From NCBI RefSeq assembly GCF_051014685.1, contig NW_027478790.1, positions 477,448-541,447 on the forward strand: 64,000 bases of DNA. The letters are read 5' to 3'. The notes under the pieces are model-generated. The model did not search any database, was not told the origin of the DNA, and saw nothing but the letters and a program-made list of their open reading frames with translations. Position 1 is the stretch's first letter. Every line of letters starts with the position of its first letter. Made by a program: the position numbers and the translations under genes. Positions 1 through 10,850 of this stretch are shown here, in pieces. The DNA is from Ptiloglossa arizonensis (lineage: Eukaryota > Arthropoda > Insecta > Hymenoptera > Colletidae).

Positions 1-562
1 CAAGCGTTTCTTACCTCCAAACTGCCATATCTCGCGAACGGATTGACCAATCCGCAAAATTTCTGTTGCATCTGAAATTAGAGACTCGCCCGATTACAGC
101 GGTATGTGTAGTTTTCCCCTAGGCCGTTCCAGTTATTCGTTTCGAGCATCAGAACTGCGAAAATTTCGAGGTTCTCAAGCGTTTCTTACCTCCAAACAGC
201 CATATCTCGCGAACGGATTGACCAATCCGCAAATTTCTGTTGCATCTGAAAGTAGAAACTCGCCCGATTACAACGGTTTGCGCACTTTTCCCCTAGGCGG
301 TTCTAGTTATTCGTTTCAAGCATCAGAACTGCGCAAATTTTGAGTTTCTCAAGCGTTTCTTACCTTCAAACTGCCATATCTCGCGAACGGATTGACCGAT
401 CCGCAAAATTTCTGTTGCATCTGAAAGTAGACACTCGCCCGATTACAACGGTATGCGAACTTCTCCCCTAGGCCGTTCTAGTCATTCGTTTCGAGCATCA
501 GAACTGCGAAAATTTTGAGTTTCCCAAGCGTTTCTTATCTCCAAACTGCCATGTCTCGCGAA

Positions 563-578
563 CGGATTGATCAATCCG
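563..578. repeat. 16-bp perfect palindrome (dyad) in the monomer, example copy
   Basis: CGGATTGATCAATCCG equals its own reverse complement. The commonest monomer class has C for T in the centre (CGGATTGACCAATCCG), leaving 7-bp perfect arms around a 2-bp spacer. A third class (CGGATTGACCGATCCG) keeps only the outer arms. The dyad always occupies monomer positions 39-54, directly after TCGCGAA. Another perfect copy is at 37485-37500, and the perfect form is frequent from about 35 kb to the right end. It could form a small cruciform or bind a dimeric protein; neither is shown by sequence alone. Confidence 0.85.
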
Positions 579-611
579 CAAAATTTCTGTTGCATCTGAA
601 AGTAGAAACTC

Positions 612-628
612 GCCCGATTACAACGGTA
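612..628 (-). other. CENP-B-box-like match (7 of 9 core bases), example copy
   Basis: On the minus strand the 17-mer matches the mammalian CENP-B box pattern nTTCGnnnnAnnCGGGn at CG, A and CGGG but has AC where TT is required. It lies at monomer positions 88-104. Some variants damage it further (CCCCATTA, or AAAGG in place of AACGG). With two core mismatches, functional binding by a canonical CENP-B is unlikely. It is recorded as a coincidence to be tested, not as a site. Confidence 0.2.
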
Positions 629-689
629 TGCGTACTTCTCCCCTAGGCCGTTCTAGTTATTCATTTCGAGCATCAGAACTGCGAAAATT

Positions 690-702
690 TTGAGTTTCTC
701 AA
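690..702. repeat. Short inverted repeat TTGAG-TTT-CTCAA at the monomer boundary, example copy
   Basis: Five-base arms flank a 3-base loop across the arbitrary monomer junction. It is present where the monomer ends TTTCTC and is broken in the TTTCCC, TTTCAC and TTTCTAAAG variants. It lies immediately after the AAAATTTT tract. No function can be assigned. Confidence 0.6.
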
Positions 703-2099
703 GCGTTTCTTACCTCCAAACTGCCATATCTCGCGAACGGATTGACCAATCCGCAAAATTTCTGTTGCTTCTGAAAGTAGAAACTCGCCCGATTACAACG
801 GTATGCGCACTTGTCCCCTAGGCCGTTCTAGTTACTCGTTTCTAGCATCAGAACTGCGAAAATTTTGAGTTTCCCAAGCGTTTCTTACCTCCAAACTGCC
901 ATATCTCGCGAACGGATTGACCAATCCGCAAAATTTCTGTTGCATCTGAAAGTAGAGACTCGCCCGATTACAACGGTATGTGTAGTTTTCCCCTAGGCCG
1001 TTCCAGTTATTCGTTTCGAGCATCAGAACTGCGAAAATTTCGAGTTTCTCAAGCGTTTCTTACATCCAAACCGCCATATCTCGCGAACGGATTGACCGAT
1101 CCGCAAAATTTCTGTTGGATCTGAAAGTAGAAACTCGCCCGATTACAACGGTATGCCCACTTTTCCCCTAGGCCGTTCTAGTTATTCGTTTCAAGCATCA
1201 GAACTGCGCAAATTTTGAGTTTCCCAAGCGTTTCTTACCTCCAAACTGCCATATCTCGCGAACGGATTGACCAATCCGCAAAATTTCTGTTGCATCTGAA
1301 AGTAGAAACTCGCCCGATTACAACGGTATGCGCACTTTTCCCCTAGGCGGTTCTAGTTACTCGTTTCTAGCATCAGAACTGCGAAAATTTTGAGTTTCTC
1401 AAGCGTTTCTTACCTCCAAACTGCCATATCTCGCGAACGGATTGACCAATCCGCAAAATTTCGGTTGCATCTGAAAGTAGAGACTCGCCCGATTACAACG
1501 GTATGTGTAGTTTTCCCCTAGGCCGTTCTAGTCATTCGTTTCGAGCATCAGAACTCCGAAAATTTTGAGTTTCTCAAGCGTTTCTTACCTCCAAACTGCC
1601 ATATCTCGCGAACGGATTGACCAATCCGCAAAATTTCTGTTGCTTCTGAAAGTAGAAACTCGCCCGATTACAACGGTATGTGCACTTTTCCCCTAGGCGG
1701 TTCTAGTTACTCGTTTCTAGCATCAGAACTGCGAAAATTTTGAGTTTCTCAAGCGTTTCTTACCTCCAAACTGCCATATCTCGCGAACGGATTGACCGAT
1801 CCGCAAAATTTCTGTTGCATCTGAAAGTAGAAACTCGCCCGATTACAACGGTATGCCCACTTTTCCCCTAGGCCGTTCTAGTTATTCGTTTCAAGCATCA
1901 GAACTGCGCAAATTTTGAGTTTCCCAAGCGTTTCTTACCTCCAAACTGCCATATCTCGCGAACGGATTGACCAATCCGCAAAATTTCTGTTGCATCTGAA
2001 AGTAGAGACTCGCCCGATTACAGCGGTATGTGTAGTTTTCCCCTAGGCCGTTCCAGTTATTCGTTTCGAGCATCAGAACTGCGAAAATTTTGAGTTTCT

Positions 2100-4549
2100 C
2101 AAGCGTTTCTTACCTCCAAACTGCCATATCTCGCGAACGGATTGACCGATCCGCAAAATTTCTGTAGCATCTGAAAGTAGACACTCGCCCGATTACATTG
2201 GTATGCGTACTTCTCTCCTAGGCCGTTCTAGTCATTCGTTTCGAGCATCAGAACTGCGAAAATTTTGAGTTTCTCAAGCGTTTCTTACCTCCAAACTGCC
2301 ATATCTCGCGAACGGATTGACCAATCCGCAAAATTTCTGTTGCATCTGAAAGTAGAAACTCGCCCGATTACAACGGTATGTGTAGTTTTCCCCTAGGCCG
2401 TTCTAGTTACTCGTATCTAGCATCAGAACTGCGAAAATTTTGAGTTTCTCAAGCGTTTCTTACCTCCAAACTGCCATATCTCGCGAACGGATTGACCGAT
2501 CCGCAAAATTTCTGTTGCATCTGAAAGTAGAAACTCGCCCGATTACAACGGTATGCCCACTTTTCCCCTATGCCGTTCTAGTTATTCGCTTCGACCATCA
2601 GAACGGCGAAAATTTTGAGTTTCCCAAGCGTTTCTTACCTCCAAACTGCCATATCTCGCGAACGGATTGACCAATCCGCAAAATTTCTGTTGCATCTGAA
2701 AGTAGAAACTCGCCCGATTACAACGGTATGCGCACTTTTCCCCTAGGCGGTTCTAGTTACTCGTTTCTAGCATCAGAACTGCGAAAATTTTGAGTTTCTC
2801 AAGCGTTTCTTACCTCCAAACTGCCATATCTCGCGAACGGATTGACCAATCCGCAAAATTTCGGTTGCATCTGAAAGTAGAGACTCGCCCGATTACAACG
2901 GTATGTGTAGTTTTCCCCTAGGCCGTTCTAGTCATTCGTTTCGAGCATCAGAACTGCGTAAATTTTGAGTTTCTCAAGCGTTTCTTACCTCCAAACTGCC
3001 ATATCTCGCGAACGGATTGACCAATCCGCAAAATTTCTGTTGCTTCTGAAAGTAGAAACTCGCCCGATTACAACGGTATGCGCACTTTTTCCCTAGGCCG
3101 TTCTAGTTACTCGTTTCTAGCATCAGAACTGCGAAAATTTTGAGTTTCCCAAGCGTTTCTTACCTCCAAACTGCCATATCTCGCGAACGGATTGACCAAT
3201 CCGCAAAATTTCTGTTGCATCTGAAAGTAGAGACTCGCCCGATTACAACGGTATGTGTAGTTTTCCCCTAGGCCGTTCCAGTTATTCGTTTCGAGCATCA
3301 GAACTGCGAAAATTTCGAGTTTCTCAAGCGTTTCTTGCATCCAAACTGCCATATCTCTCGAATGGATTGACCGATCCGCAAAATTTCTGTTGCATCTGAA
3401 AGTAGAAACTCGCCCGATTACAACGGTATGCCCACTTTTCCCCTATGCCGTTCTAGTTATTCGCTTCGACCATCAGAACGGCGAAAATTTTGAGTTTCCC
3501 AAGCGTTTCTTACCTCCAAACTGCCATATCTCGCGAACGGATTGACCAATCCGCAAAATTTCTGTTGCATCTGAAAGTAGAAACTCGCCCGATTACAAAG
3601 GTATGCGCACTTTTCCCCTAGGCGGTTCTAGTTACTCGTTTCTAGCATCAGAACTGCGAAAATTTTGAGTTTCTCAAGCGTTTCTTACCTCCAAACTGCC
3701 ATATCTCGCGAACGGATTGACCAATCCGCAAAATTTCGGTTGCATCTGAAAGTAGAGACTCGCCCGATTACAACGGTATGTGTAGTTTTCCCCTAGGCCG
3801 TTCCAGTTATTCGTTTCGAGCATCAGAACTGCGAAAATTTCGAGTTTCTCAAGCGTTTCTTGCATCCAAACTGCCATATCTCGCGAACGGATTGAACGAT
3901 CCGCAAAATTTCTGTTGCGTCTGAAAGTAGAAACTCGCCCGATTGCAACGGTTTGCGCACTTTTCCCCTAGGCGGTTCTAGTTATTCGTTTCAAGCATCA
4001 GAACTGCGCAAATTTTGAGTTTCTCAAGCGTTTCTTACCTTCAAACTGCCATATCTCGCGAACGGATTGACCGATCCGCAAAATTTCTGTTGCATCTGAA
4101 AGTAGACACTCGCCCGATTACAACGGTATGCGAACTTCTCCCCTAGGCCGTTCTAGTCATTCGTTTCGAGCATCAGAACTGCGAAAATTTTGAGTTTCTC
4201 AAGCGTTTCTTACCTCCAAACTGCCATATCTCGCGAACGGATTGACCAATCCGCAAAATTTCTGTTGCTTCTGAAAGTAGAAACTCGCCCGATTACAACG
4301 GTGTGCGCACTTTTTCCCTAGGCCGTTCTAGTCATTCGTTTCGAGCATCAGAACTGCGAAAATTTTGAGTTTCTCAAGCGTTTCTTACCTCCAAACTGCC
4401 ATATCTCGCGAACGGATTGACCAATCCGCAAAATTTCTGTTGCTTCTGAAAGTAGAAACTCGCCCGATTACAACGGAATGCGCACTTTTTCCCTAGGCCG
4501 TTCTAGTTACTCGTTTCTAGCATCAGAACTGCGAAAATTTTGAGTTTCT
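2100..4549 (+). repeat. 14-monomer higher-order repeat, copy 1 (2450 bp)
   Basis: The order of monomer types is set by diagnostic variants. It begins with the CTGTAGCATC/TTCTCTCC monomer at 2100, then a CGTATCTAG monomer, a CTATGCCG/TCGACCATC monomer, a GGCGG monomer and a TTTCGGTTGC monomer. It ends with two TTGCTTC monomers at 4200 and 4375. The next CTGTAGCATC monomer starts at 4550, exactly 14 x 175 bp later. The first monomers of copies 1 and 2 differ at a single visible base (CATTGG versus CATCGG). Confidence 0.88.
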
Positions 4550-6649
4550 CAAGCGTTTCTTACCTCCAAACTGCCATATCTCGCGAACGGATTGACCGAT
4601 CCGCAAAATTTCTGTAGCATCTGAAAGTAGACACTCGCCCGATTACATCGGTATGCGTACTTCTCTCCTAGGCCGTTCTAGTCATTCGTTTCGAGCATCA
4701 GAACTGCGAAAATTTTGAGTTTCTCAAGCGTTTCTTACCTCCAAACTGCCATATCTCGCGAACGGATTGACCAATCCGCAAAATTTCTGTTGCATCTGAA
4801 AGTAGAAACTCGCCCGATTACAACGGTATGTGTAGTTTTCCCCTAGGCCGTTCTAGTTACTCGTATCTAGCATCAGAACTGCGAAAATTTTGAGTTTCTC
4901 AAGCGTTTCTTACCTCCAAACTGCCATATCTCGCGAACGGATTGACCGATCCGCAAAATTTCTGTTGCATCTGAAAGTAGAAACTCGCCCGATTACAACG
5001 GTATGCCCACTTTTCCCCTATGCCGTTCTAGTTATTCGCTTCGACCATCAGAACGGCGAAAATTTTGAGTTTCCCAAGCGTTTCTTACCTCCAAACTGCC
5101 ATATCTCGCGAACGGATTGACCAATCCGCAAAATTTCTGTTGCATCTGAAAGTAGAAACTCGCCCGATTACAACGGTATGCGCACTTTTCCCCTAGGCGG
5201 TTCTAGTTACTCGTTTCTAGCATCAGAACTGCGAAAATTTTGAGTTTCTCAAGCGTTTCTTACCTCCAAACTGCCATATCTCGCGAACGGATTGACCAAT
5301 CCGCAAAATTTCGGTTGCATCTGAAAGTAGAGACTCGCCCGATTACAACGGTATGTGTAGTTTTCCCCTAGGCCGTTCTAGTCATTCGTTTCGAGCATCA
5401 GAACTGCGTAAATTTTGAGTTTCTCAAGCGTTTCTTACCTCCAAACTGCCATATCTCGCGAACGGATTGACCAATCCGCAAAATTTCTGTTGCTTCTGAA
5501 AGTAGAAACTCGCCCGATTACAACGGTATGCGCACTTTTTCCCTAGGCCGTTCTAGTTACTCGTTTCTAGCATCAGAACTGCGAAAATTTTGAGTTTCCC
5601 AAGCGTTTCTTACCTCCAAACTGCCATATCTCGCGAACGGATTGACCAATCCGCAAAATTTCTGTTGCATCTGAAAGTAGAGACTCGCCCGATTACAACG
5701 GTATGTGTAGTTTTCCCCTAGGCCGTTCCAGTTATTCGTTTCGAGCATCAGAACTGCGAAAATTTCGAGTTTCTCAAGCGTTTCTTGCATCCAAACTGCC
5801 ATATCTCTCGAACGGATTGACCGATCCGCAAAATTTCTGTTGCATCTGAAAGTAGAAACTCGCCCGATTACAACGGTATGCCCACTTTTCCCCTATGCCG
5901 TTCTAGTTATTCGCTTCGACCATCAGAACGGCGAAAATTTTGAGTTTCCCAAGCGTTTCTTACCTCCAAACTGCCATATCTCGCGAACGGATTGACCAAT
6001 CCGCAAAATTTCTGTTGCATCTGAAAGTAGAAACTCGCCCGATTACAAAGGTATGCGCACTTTTCCCCTAGGCGGTTCTAGTTACTCGTTTCTAGCATCA
6101 GAACTGCGAAAATTTTGAGTTTCTCAAGCGTTTCTTACCTCCAAACTGCCATATCTCGCGAACGGATTGACCAATCCGCAAAATTTCGGTTGCATCTGAA
6201 AGTAGAGACTCGCCCGATTACAACGGTATGTGTAGTTTTCCCCTAGGCCGTTCCAGTTATTCGTTTCGAGCATCAGAACTGCGAAAATTTCGAGTTTCTC
6301 AAGCGTTTCTTGCATCCAAACTGCCATATCTCGCGAACGGATTGAACGATCCGCAAAATTTCTGTTGCGTCTGAAAGTAGAAACTCGCCCGATTACAACG
6401 GTTTGCGCACTTTTCCCCTAGGCGGTTCTAGTTATTCGTTTCAAGCATCAGAACTGCGCAAATTTTGAGTTTCTCAAGCGTTTCTTACCTTCAAACTGCC
6501 ATATCTCGCGAACGGATTGACCGATCCGCAAAATTTCTGTTGCATCTGAAAGTAGAAACTCGCCCGATTACAACGGTATGTGTAGTTTTCCCCTAGGCCG
6601 TTCTAGTTACTCGTATCTAGCATCAGAACTGCGAAAATTTTGAGTTTCT
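4550..6649 (+). repeat. 14-monomer higher-order repeat, copy 2, shortened to 12 with a hybrid last monomer
   Basis: Types follow copy 1 in order for eleven monomers. The twelfth (6475-6649) begins like the CTTACCTTC/GACCGATCC monomer of copy 1 (4025). It then switches to AAACTC/TGTGTAG/CGTATCTAG, the pattern of the second monomer (2275). The rest of the unit and the start of the next are therefore missing: the following landmark comes 1750 bp (10 monomers) after its partner instead of 2450. This is the product expected from an in-register unequal exchange or deletion of four monomers. Confidence 0.85.
6475..6649 (+). repeat. Hybrid monomer at a four-monomer deletion junction
   Basis: The left part matches the monomer at 4025-4199 (CTTACCTTC, GACCGATCC). 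The right part matches the monomers at 2275-2449 and 4725-4899 (TAGAAACTC, TGTGTAG, CGTATCTAG). The switch lies in the shared stretch between the CCGATCC and TAGAAACTC variants. Length stays 175 bp, so the exchange was in register. Confidence 0.82.
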
Positions 6650-8049
6650 CAAGCGTTTCTTACCTCCAAACTGCCATATCTCGCGAACGGATTGACCGAT
6701 CCGCAAAATTTCTGTTGCATCTGAAAGTAGAAACTCGCCCGATTACAACGGTGTGCCCACTTTTCCCCTATGCCGTTCTAGTTATTCGCTTCGACCATCA
6801 GAACGGCGAAAATTTTGAGTTTCCCAAGCGTTTCTTACCTCCAAACTGCCATATCTCGCGAACGGATTGACCAATCCGCAAAATTTCTGTTGCATCTGAA
6901 AGTAGAAACTCGCCCGATTACAACGGTATGCGCACTTTTCCCCTAGGCGGTTCTAGTTACTCGTTTCTAGCATCAGAACTGCGAAAATTTTGAGTTTCTC
7001 AAGCGTTTCTTACCTCCAAACTGCCATATCTCGCGAACGGATTGACCAATCCGCAAAATTTCGGTTGCATCTGAAAGTAGAGACTCGCCCGATTACAACG
7101 GTATGTGTAGTTTTCCCCTAGGCCGTTCTAGTCATTCGTTTCGAGCATCAGAACTGCGTAAATTTTGAGTTTCTCAAGCGTTTCTTACCTCCAAACTGCC
7201 ATATCTCGCGAACGGATTGACCAATCCGCAAAATTTCTGTTGCTTCTGAAAGTAGAAACTCGCCCGATTACAACGGTATGCGCACTTTTTCCCTAGGCCG
7301 TTCTAGTTACTCGTTTCTAGCATCAGAACTGCGAAAATTTTGAGTTTCCCAAGCGTTTCTTACCTCCAAACTGCCATATCTCGCGAACGGATTGACCAAT
7401 CCGCAAAATTTCTGTTGCATCTGAAAGTAGAGACTCGCCCGATTACAACGGTATGTGTAGTTTTCCCCTAGGCCGTTCCAGTTATTCGTTTCGAGCATCA
7501 GAACTGCGAAAATTTCGAGTTTCTCAAGCGTTTCTTGCATCCAAACTGCCATATCTCTCGAACGGATTGACCGATCCGCAAAATTTCTGTTGCATCTGAA
7601 AGTAGAAACTCGCCCGATTACAACGGTATGCCCACTTTTCCCCTATGCCGTTCTAGTTATTCGCTTCGACCATCAGAACGGCGAAAATTTTGAGTTTCCC
7701 AAGCGTTTCTTACCTCCAAACTGCCATATCTCGCGAACGGATTGACCAATCCGCAAAATTTCTGTTGCATCTGAAAGTAGAAACTCGCCCGATTACAAAG
7801 GTATGCGCACTTTTCCCCTAGGCGGTTCTAGTTACTCGTTTCTAGCATCAGAACTGCGAAAATTTTGAGTTTCTCAAGCGTTTCTTACCTCCAAACTGCC
7901 ATATCTCGCGAACGGATTGACCAATCCGCAAAATTTCGGTTGCATCTGAAAGTAGAGACTCGCCCGATTACAACGGTATGTGTAGTTTTCCCCTAGGCCG
8001 TTCCAGTTATTCGTTTCGAGCATCAGAACTGCGAAAATTTCGAGTTTCT
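6650..8049 (+). repeat. 14-monomer higher-order repeat, copy 3 (8 monomers, truncated)
   Basis: Eight monomers in the same order as 2450-3849 and 4900-6299, including the CTCTCGAACGG variant and the AAAGG variant that follows it. After 8049 the order breaks: a monomer with TCGGTTGTATC follows instead of the expected TTGCGTC monomer. Confidence 0.82.
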
Positions 8050-9625
8050 CAAGCGTTTCTTACCTCCAAACTGCCATATCTCGCGAACGGATTGACCAAT
8101 CCGCAAAATTTCGGTTGTATCTGAAAGTAGAGACTCGCCCGATTACAACGGTATGTGTAGTTTTCCCCTAGGCCGTTCTAGTCATTCGTTTCGAGCATCA
8201 GAACTGCGAAAATTTTGAGTTTCTCAAGCGTTTCTTACCTCCAAACTGCCATATCTCGCGAACGGATTGACCAATCCGCAAAATTTCTGTTGCTTCTGAA
8301 AGTAGAAACTCGCCCGATTACAACGGTATGCGCACTTTTTCCCTAGGCCGTTCTAGTTACTCGTTTCTAGCATCAGAACTGCGAAAATTTTGAGTTTCCC
8401 AAGCGTTTCTTACCTCCAAACTGCCATATCTCGCGAACGGATTGACCAATCCGCAAAATTTCTGTTGCATCTGAAAGTAGAGACTCGCCCGATTACAACG
8501 GTATGTGTAGTTTTCCCCCTAGGCCGTTCCAGTTATTCGTTTCGAGCATCAGAACTGCGAAAATTTCGAGTTTCTCAAGCGTTTCTTGCATCCAAACTGC
8601 CATATCTCGCGAACGGATTGACCAATCCGCAAAATTTCTGTTGCATCTGAAAGTAGAGACTCGCCCGATTACAACGGTATGTGTAGTTTTCCCCTAGGCC
8701 GTTCCAGTTATTCGTTTCGAGCATCAGAACTGCGAAAATTTCGAGTTTCTCAAGCGTTTCTTGCATCCAAACTGCCATATCTCTCGAACGGATTGACCGA
8801 TCCGCAAAATTTCGGTTGCATCTGAAAGTAGAGACTCGCCCGATTACAACGGTATGTGTAGTTTTCCCCTAGGCCGTTCTAGTCATTCGTTTCGAGCATC
8901 AGAACTGCGTAAATTTTGAGTTTCTCAAGCGTTTCTTACCTCCAAACTGCCATATCTCGCGAACGGATTGACCAATCCGCAAAATTTCTGTTGCTTCTGA
9001 AAGTAGAAACTCGCCCGATTACAACGGTATGCGCACTTTTTCCCTAGGCCGTTCTAGTTACTCGTTTCTAGCATCAGAACTGCGAAAATTTTGAGTTTCC
9101 CAAGCGTTTCTTACCTCCAAACTGCCATATCTCGCGAACGGATTGACCAATCCGCAAAATTTCTGTTGCATCTGAAAGTAGAGACTCGCCCGATTACAAC
9201 GGTATGTGTAGTTTTCCCCTAGGCCGTTCCAGTTATTCGTTTCGAGCATCAGAACTGCGAAAATTTCGAGTTTCTCAAGCGTTTCTTGCATCCAAACTGC
9301 CATATCTCTCGAACGGATTGACCGATCCGCAAAATTTCTGTTGCATCTGAAAGTAGAAACTCGCCCGATTACAACGGTATGCCCACTTTTCCCCTATGCC
9401 GTTCTAGTTATTCGCTTCGACCATCAGAACGGCGAAAATTTTGAGTTTCCCAAGCGTTTCTTACCTCCACACTGCCATATCTCGCGAACGGATTGACCAA
9501 TCCGCAAAATTTCTGTTGCATCTGAAAGTAGAAACTCGCCCGATTACAAAGGTATGCGCACTTTTCCCCTAGGCGGTTCTAGTTACTCGTTTCTAGCATC
9601 AGAACTGCGAAAATTTTGAGTTTCT
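8050..9625 (+). repeat. Nine-monomer block, partner of 10851-12425
   Basis: Nine monomers share private variants with 10851-12425: TCGGTTGTATC in the first, a CTTGCATCC monomer lacking the usual partner features (8576), and a hybrid CTCTCG/TCGGTTGC monomer (8751). The two blocks are 16 monomers apart. This copy has one extra C in the run before CTAGG near 8515-8519, so it is 1 bp longer. A few single-base differences are visible, for example CTCCACACTG near 9468. Confidence 0.85.
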
Positions 9626-10850
9626 CAAGCGTTTCTTACCTCCAAACTGCCATATCTCGCGAACGGATTGACCAATCCGCAAAATTTCTGTTGCATCTGA
9701 AAGTAGAGACTCGCCCGATTACAACGGTATGCGCACTTTTCCCCTAGGCGGTTCTAGTTACTCGTTTCTAGCATCAGAACTGCGAAAATTTTGAGTTTCT
9801 CAAGCGTTTCTTACCTCCAAACTGCCATATCTCGCGAACGGATTGACCAATCCGCAAAATTTCGGTTGCATCTGAAAGTAGAGACTCGCCCGATTACAAC
9901 GGTATGTGTAGTTTTCCCCTAGGCCGTTCTAGTCATTCGTTTCGAGCATCAGAACTGCGAAAATTTTGAGTTTCTCAAGCGTTTCTTACCTCCAAACTGC
10001 CATATCTCGCGAACGGATTGACCGATCCGCAAAATTTCTGTAGCATCTGAAAGTAGACACTCGCCCGATTACATCGGTATGCGTACTTCTCTCCTAGGCC
10101 GTTCTAGTCATTCGTTTCGAGCATCAGAACTGCGAAAATTTTGAGTTTCTCAAGCGTTTCTTACCTCCAAACTGCCATATCTCGCGAACGGATTGACCAA
10201 TCCGCAAAATTTCTGTTGCATCTGAAAGTAGAAACTCGCCCGATTACAACGGTATGTGTAGTTTTCCCCTAGGCCGTTCTAGTTACTCGTATCTAGCATC
10301 AGAACTGCGAAAATTTTGAGTTTCTCAAGCGTTTCTTACCTCCAAACTGCCATATCTCGCGAACGGATTGACCGATCCGCAAAATTTCTGTTGCATCTGA
10401 AAGTAGAAACTCGCCCGATTACAACGGTATGCCCACTTTTCCCCTATGCCGTTCTAGTTATTCGCTTCGACCATCAGAACGGCGAAAATTTTGAGTTTCC
10501 CAAGCGTTTCTTACCTCCAAACTGCCATATCTCGCGAACGGATTGACCAATCCGCAAAATTTCTGTTGCATCTGAAAGTAGAAACTCGCCCGATTACAAC
10601 GGTATGCGCACTTTTCCCCTAGGCGGTTCTAGTTACTCGTTTCTAGCATCAGAACGGCGAAAATTTTGAGTTTCCCAAGCGTTTCTTACCTCCAAACTGC
10701 CATATCTCGCGAACGGATTGACCAATCCGCAAAATTTCTGTTGCATCTGAAAGTAGAAACTCGCCCGATTACAACGGTATGCGCACTTTTCCCCTGGGCG
10801 GTTCTAGTTACTCGTTTCTAGCATCAGAACTGCGAAAATTTTGAGTTTCT
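9626..10850 (+). repeat. Seven monomers bridging two copies of the nine-monomer block
   Basis: From 9801 this stretch begins a block (9801-11375) whose monomer order recurs at 14001-15575, 24 monomers to the right. Its order is a TCGGTTGC monomer, the CTGTAGC monomer, the CGTATCTAG monomer, the TCGACCATC monomer and a GGCGG monomer ending AGAACGGCG. The last looks like a hybrid of the GGCGG and TCGACCATC types. Confidence 0.8.

Larger units (their letters stand above)
525..699 (+). repeat. Representative complete 175-bp monomer with internal landmarks
   Basis: A full-length copy chosen as reference. It carries the perfect 16-bp palindrome at 563-578, a CENP-B-box-like match at 612-628 (read on the minus strand) and the CCTAGG palindrome at 642-647. 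A hand count on a typical monomer gives 46 C and 32 G in 175 bases with 13 CpGs. The start at CAAGCG is an arbitrary convention, since a tandem repeat has no natural start. The assigned plus strand is likewise arbitrary. Confidence 0.9.
1..2099 (+). repeat. Monomers 1-12, mixed flank of the 14-monomer repeat
   Basis: Twelve monomers with many types shared with the next block but no clean unit order. The second monomer (176-349) is 174 bp because one A is missing near 231. The pair at 1750-2099 has its closest partner at 15576-15925: both carry a TTTCAAGCATC/GCGCAAAT monomer followed by one with ACAGCGG. This block links to the region beyond 15.6 kb. It contains no gene. Confidence 0.8.

Noticed and set aside
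642..647. CCTAGG and TCGCGA palindromes as functional operators
   Set aside because: Six-base palindromes are too short to support a regulatory call; they are noted only as monomer landmarks.
2440..2670. Recurrent plus-strand open frames of 62-86 codons (MSFSSVSYLQ and MQFSPRPFQL types)
   Set aside because: Same explanation: satellite translation overlapping the minus-strand frames, varying by monomer and shifting phase at each 175-bp step.
3107..3352. Recurrent minus-strand open frame of 63-81 codons (seen dozens of times, starting MAVWMQETLEK or MLETNNWNG)
   Set aside because: It is the satellite read in one frame across about 1.4 monomers. It recurs because the DNA recurs, has no ribosome-binding or promoter context, and its ends are set by monomer variants. 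No domain is recognisable.
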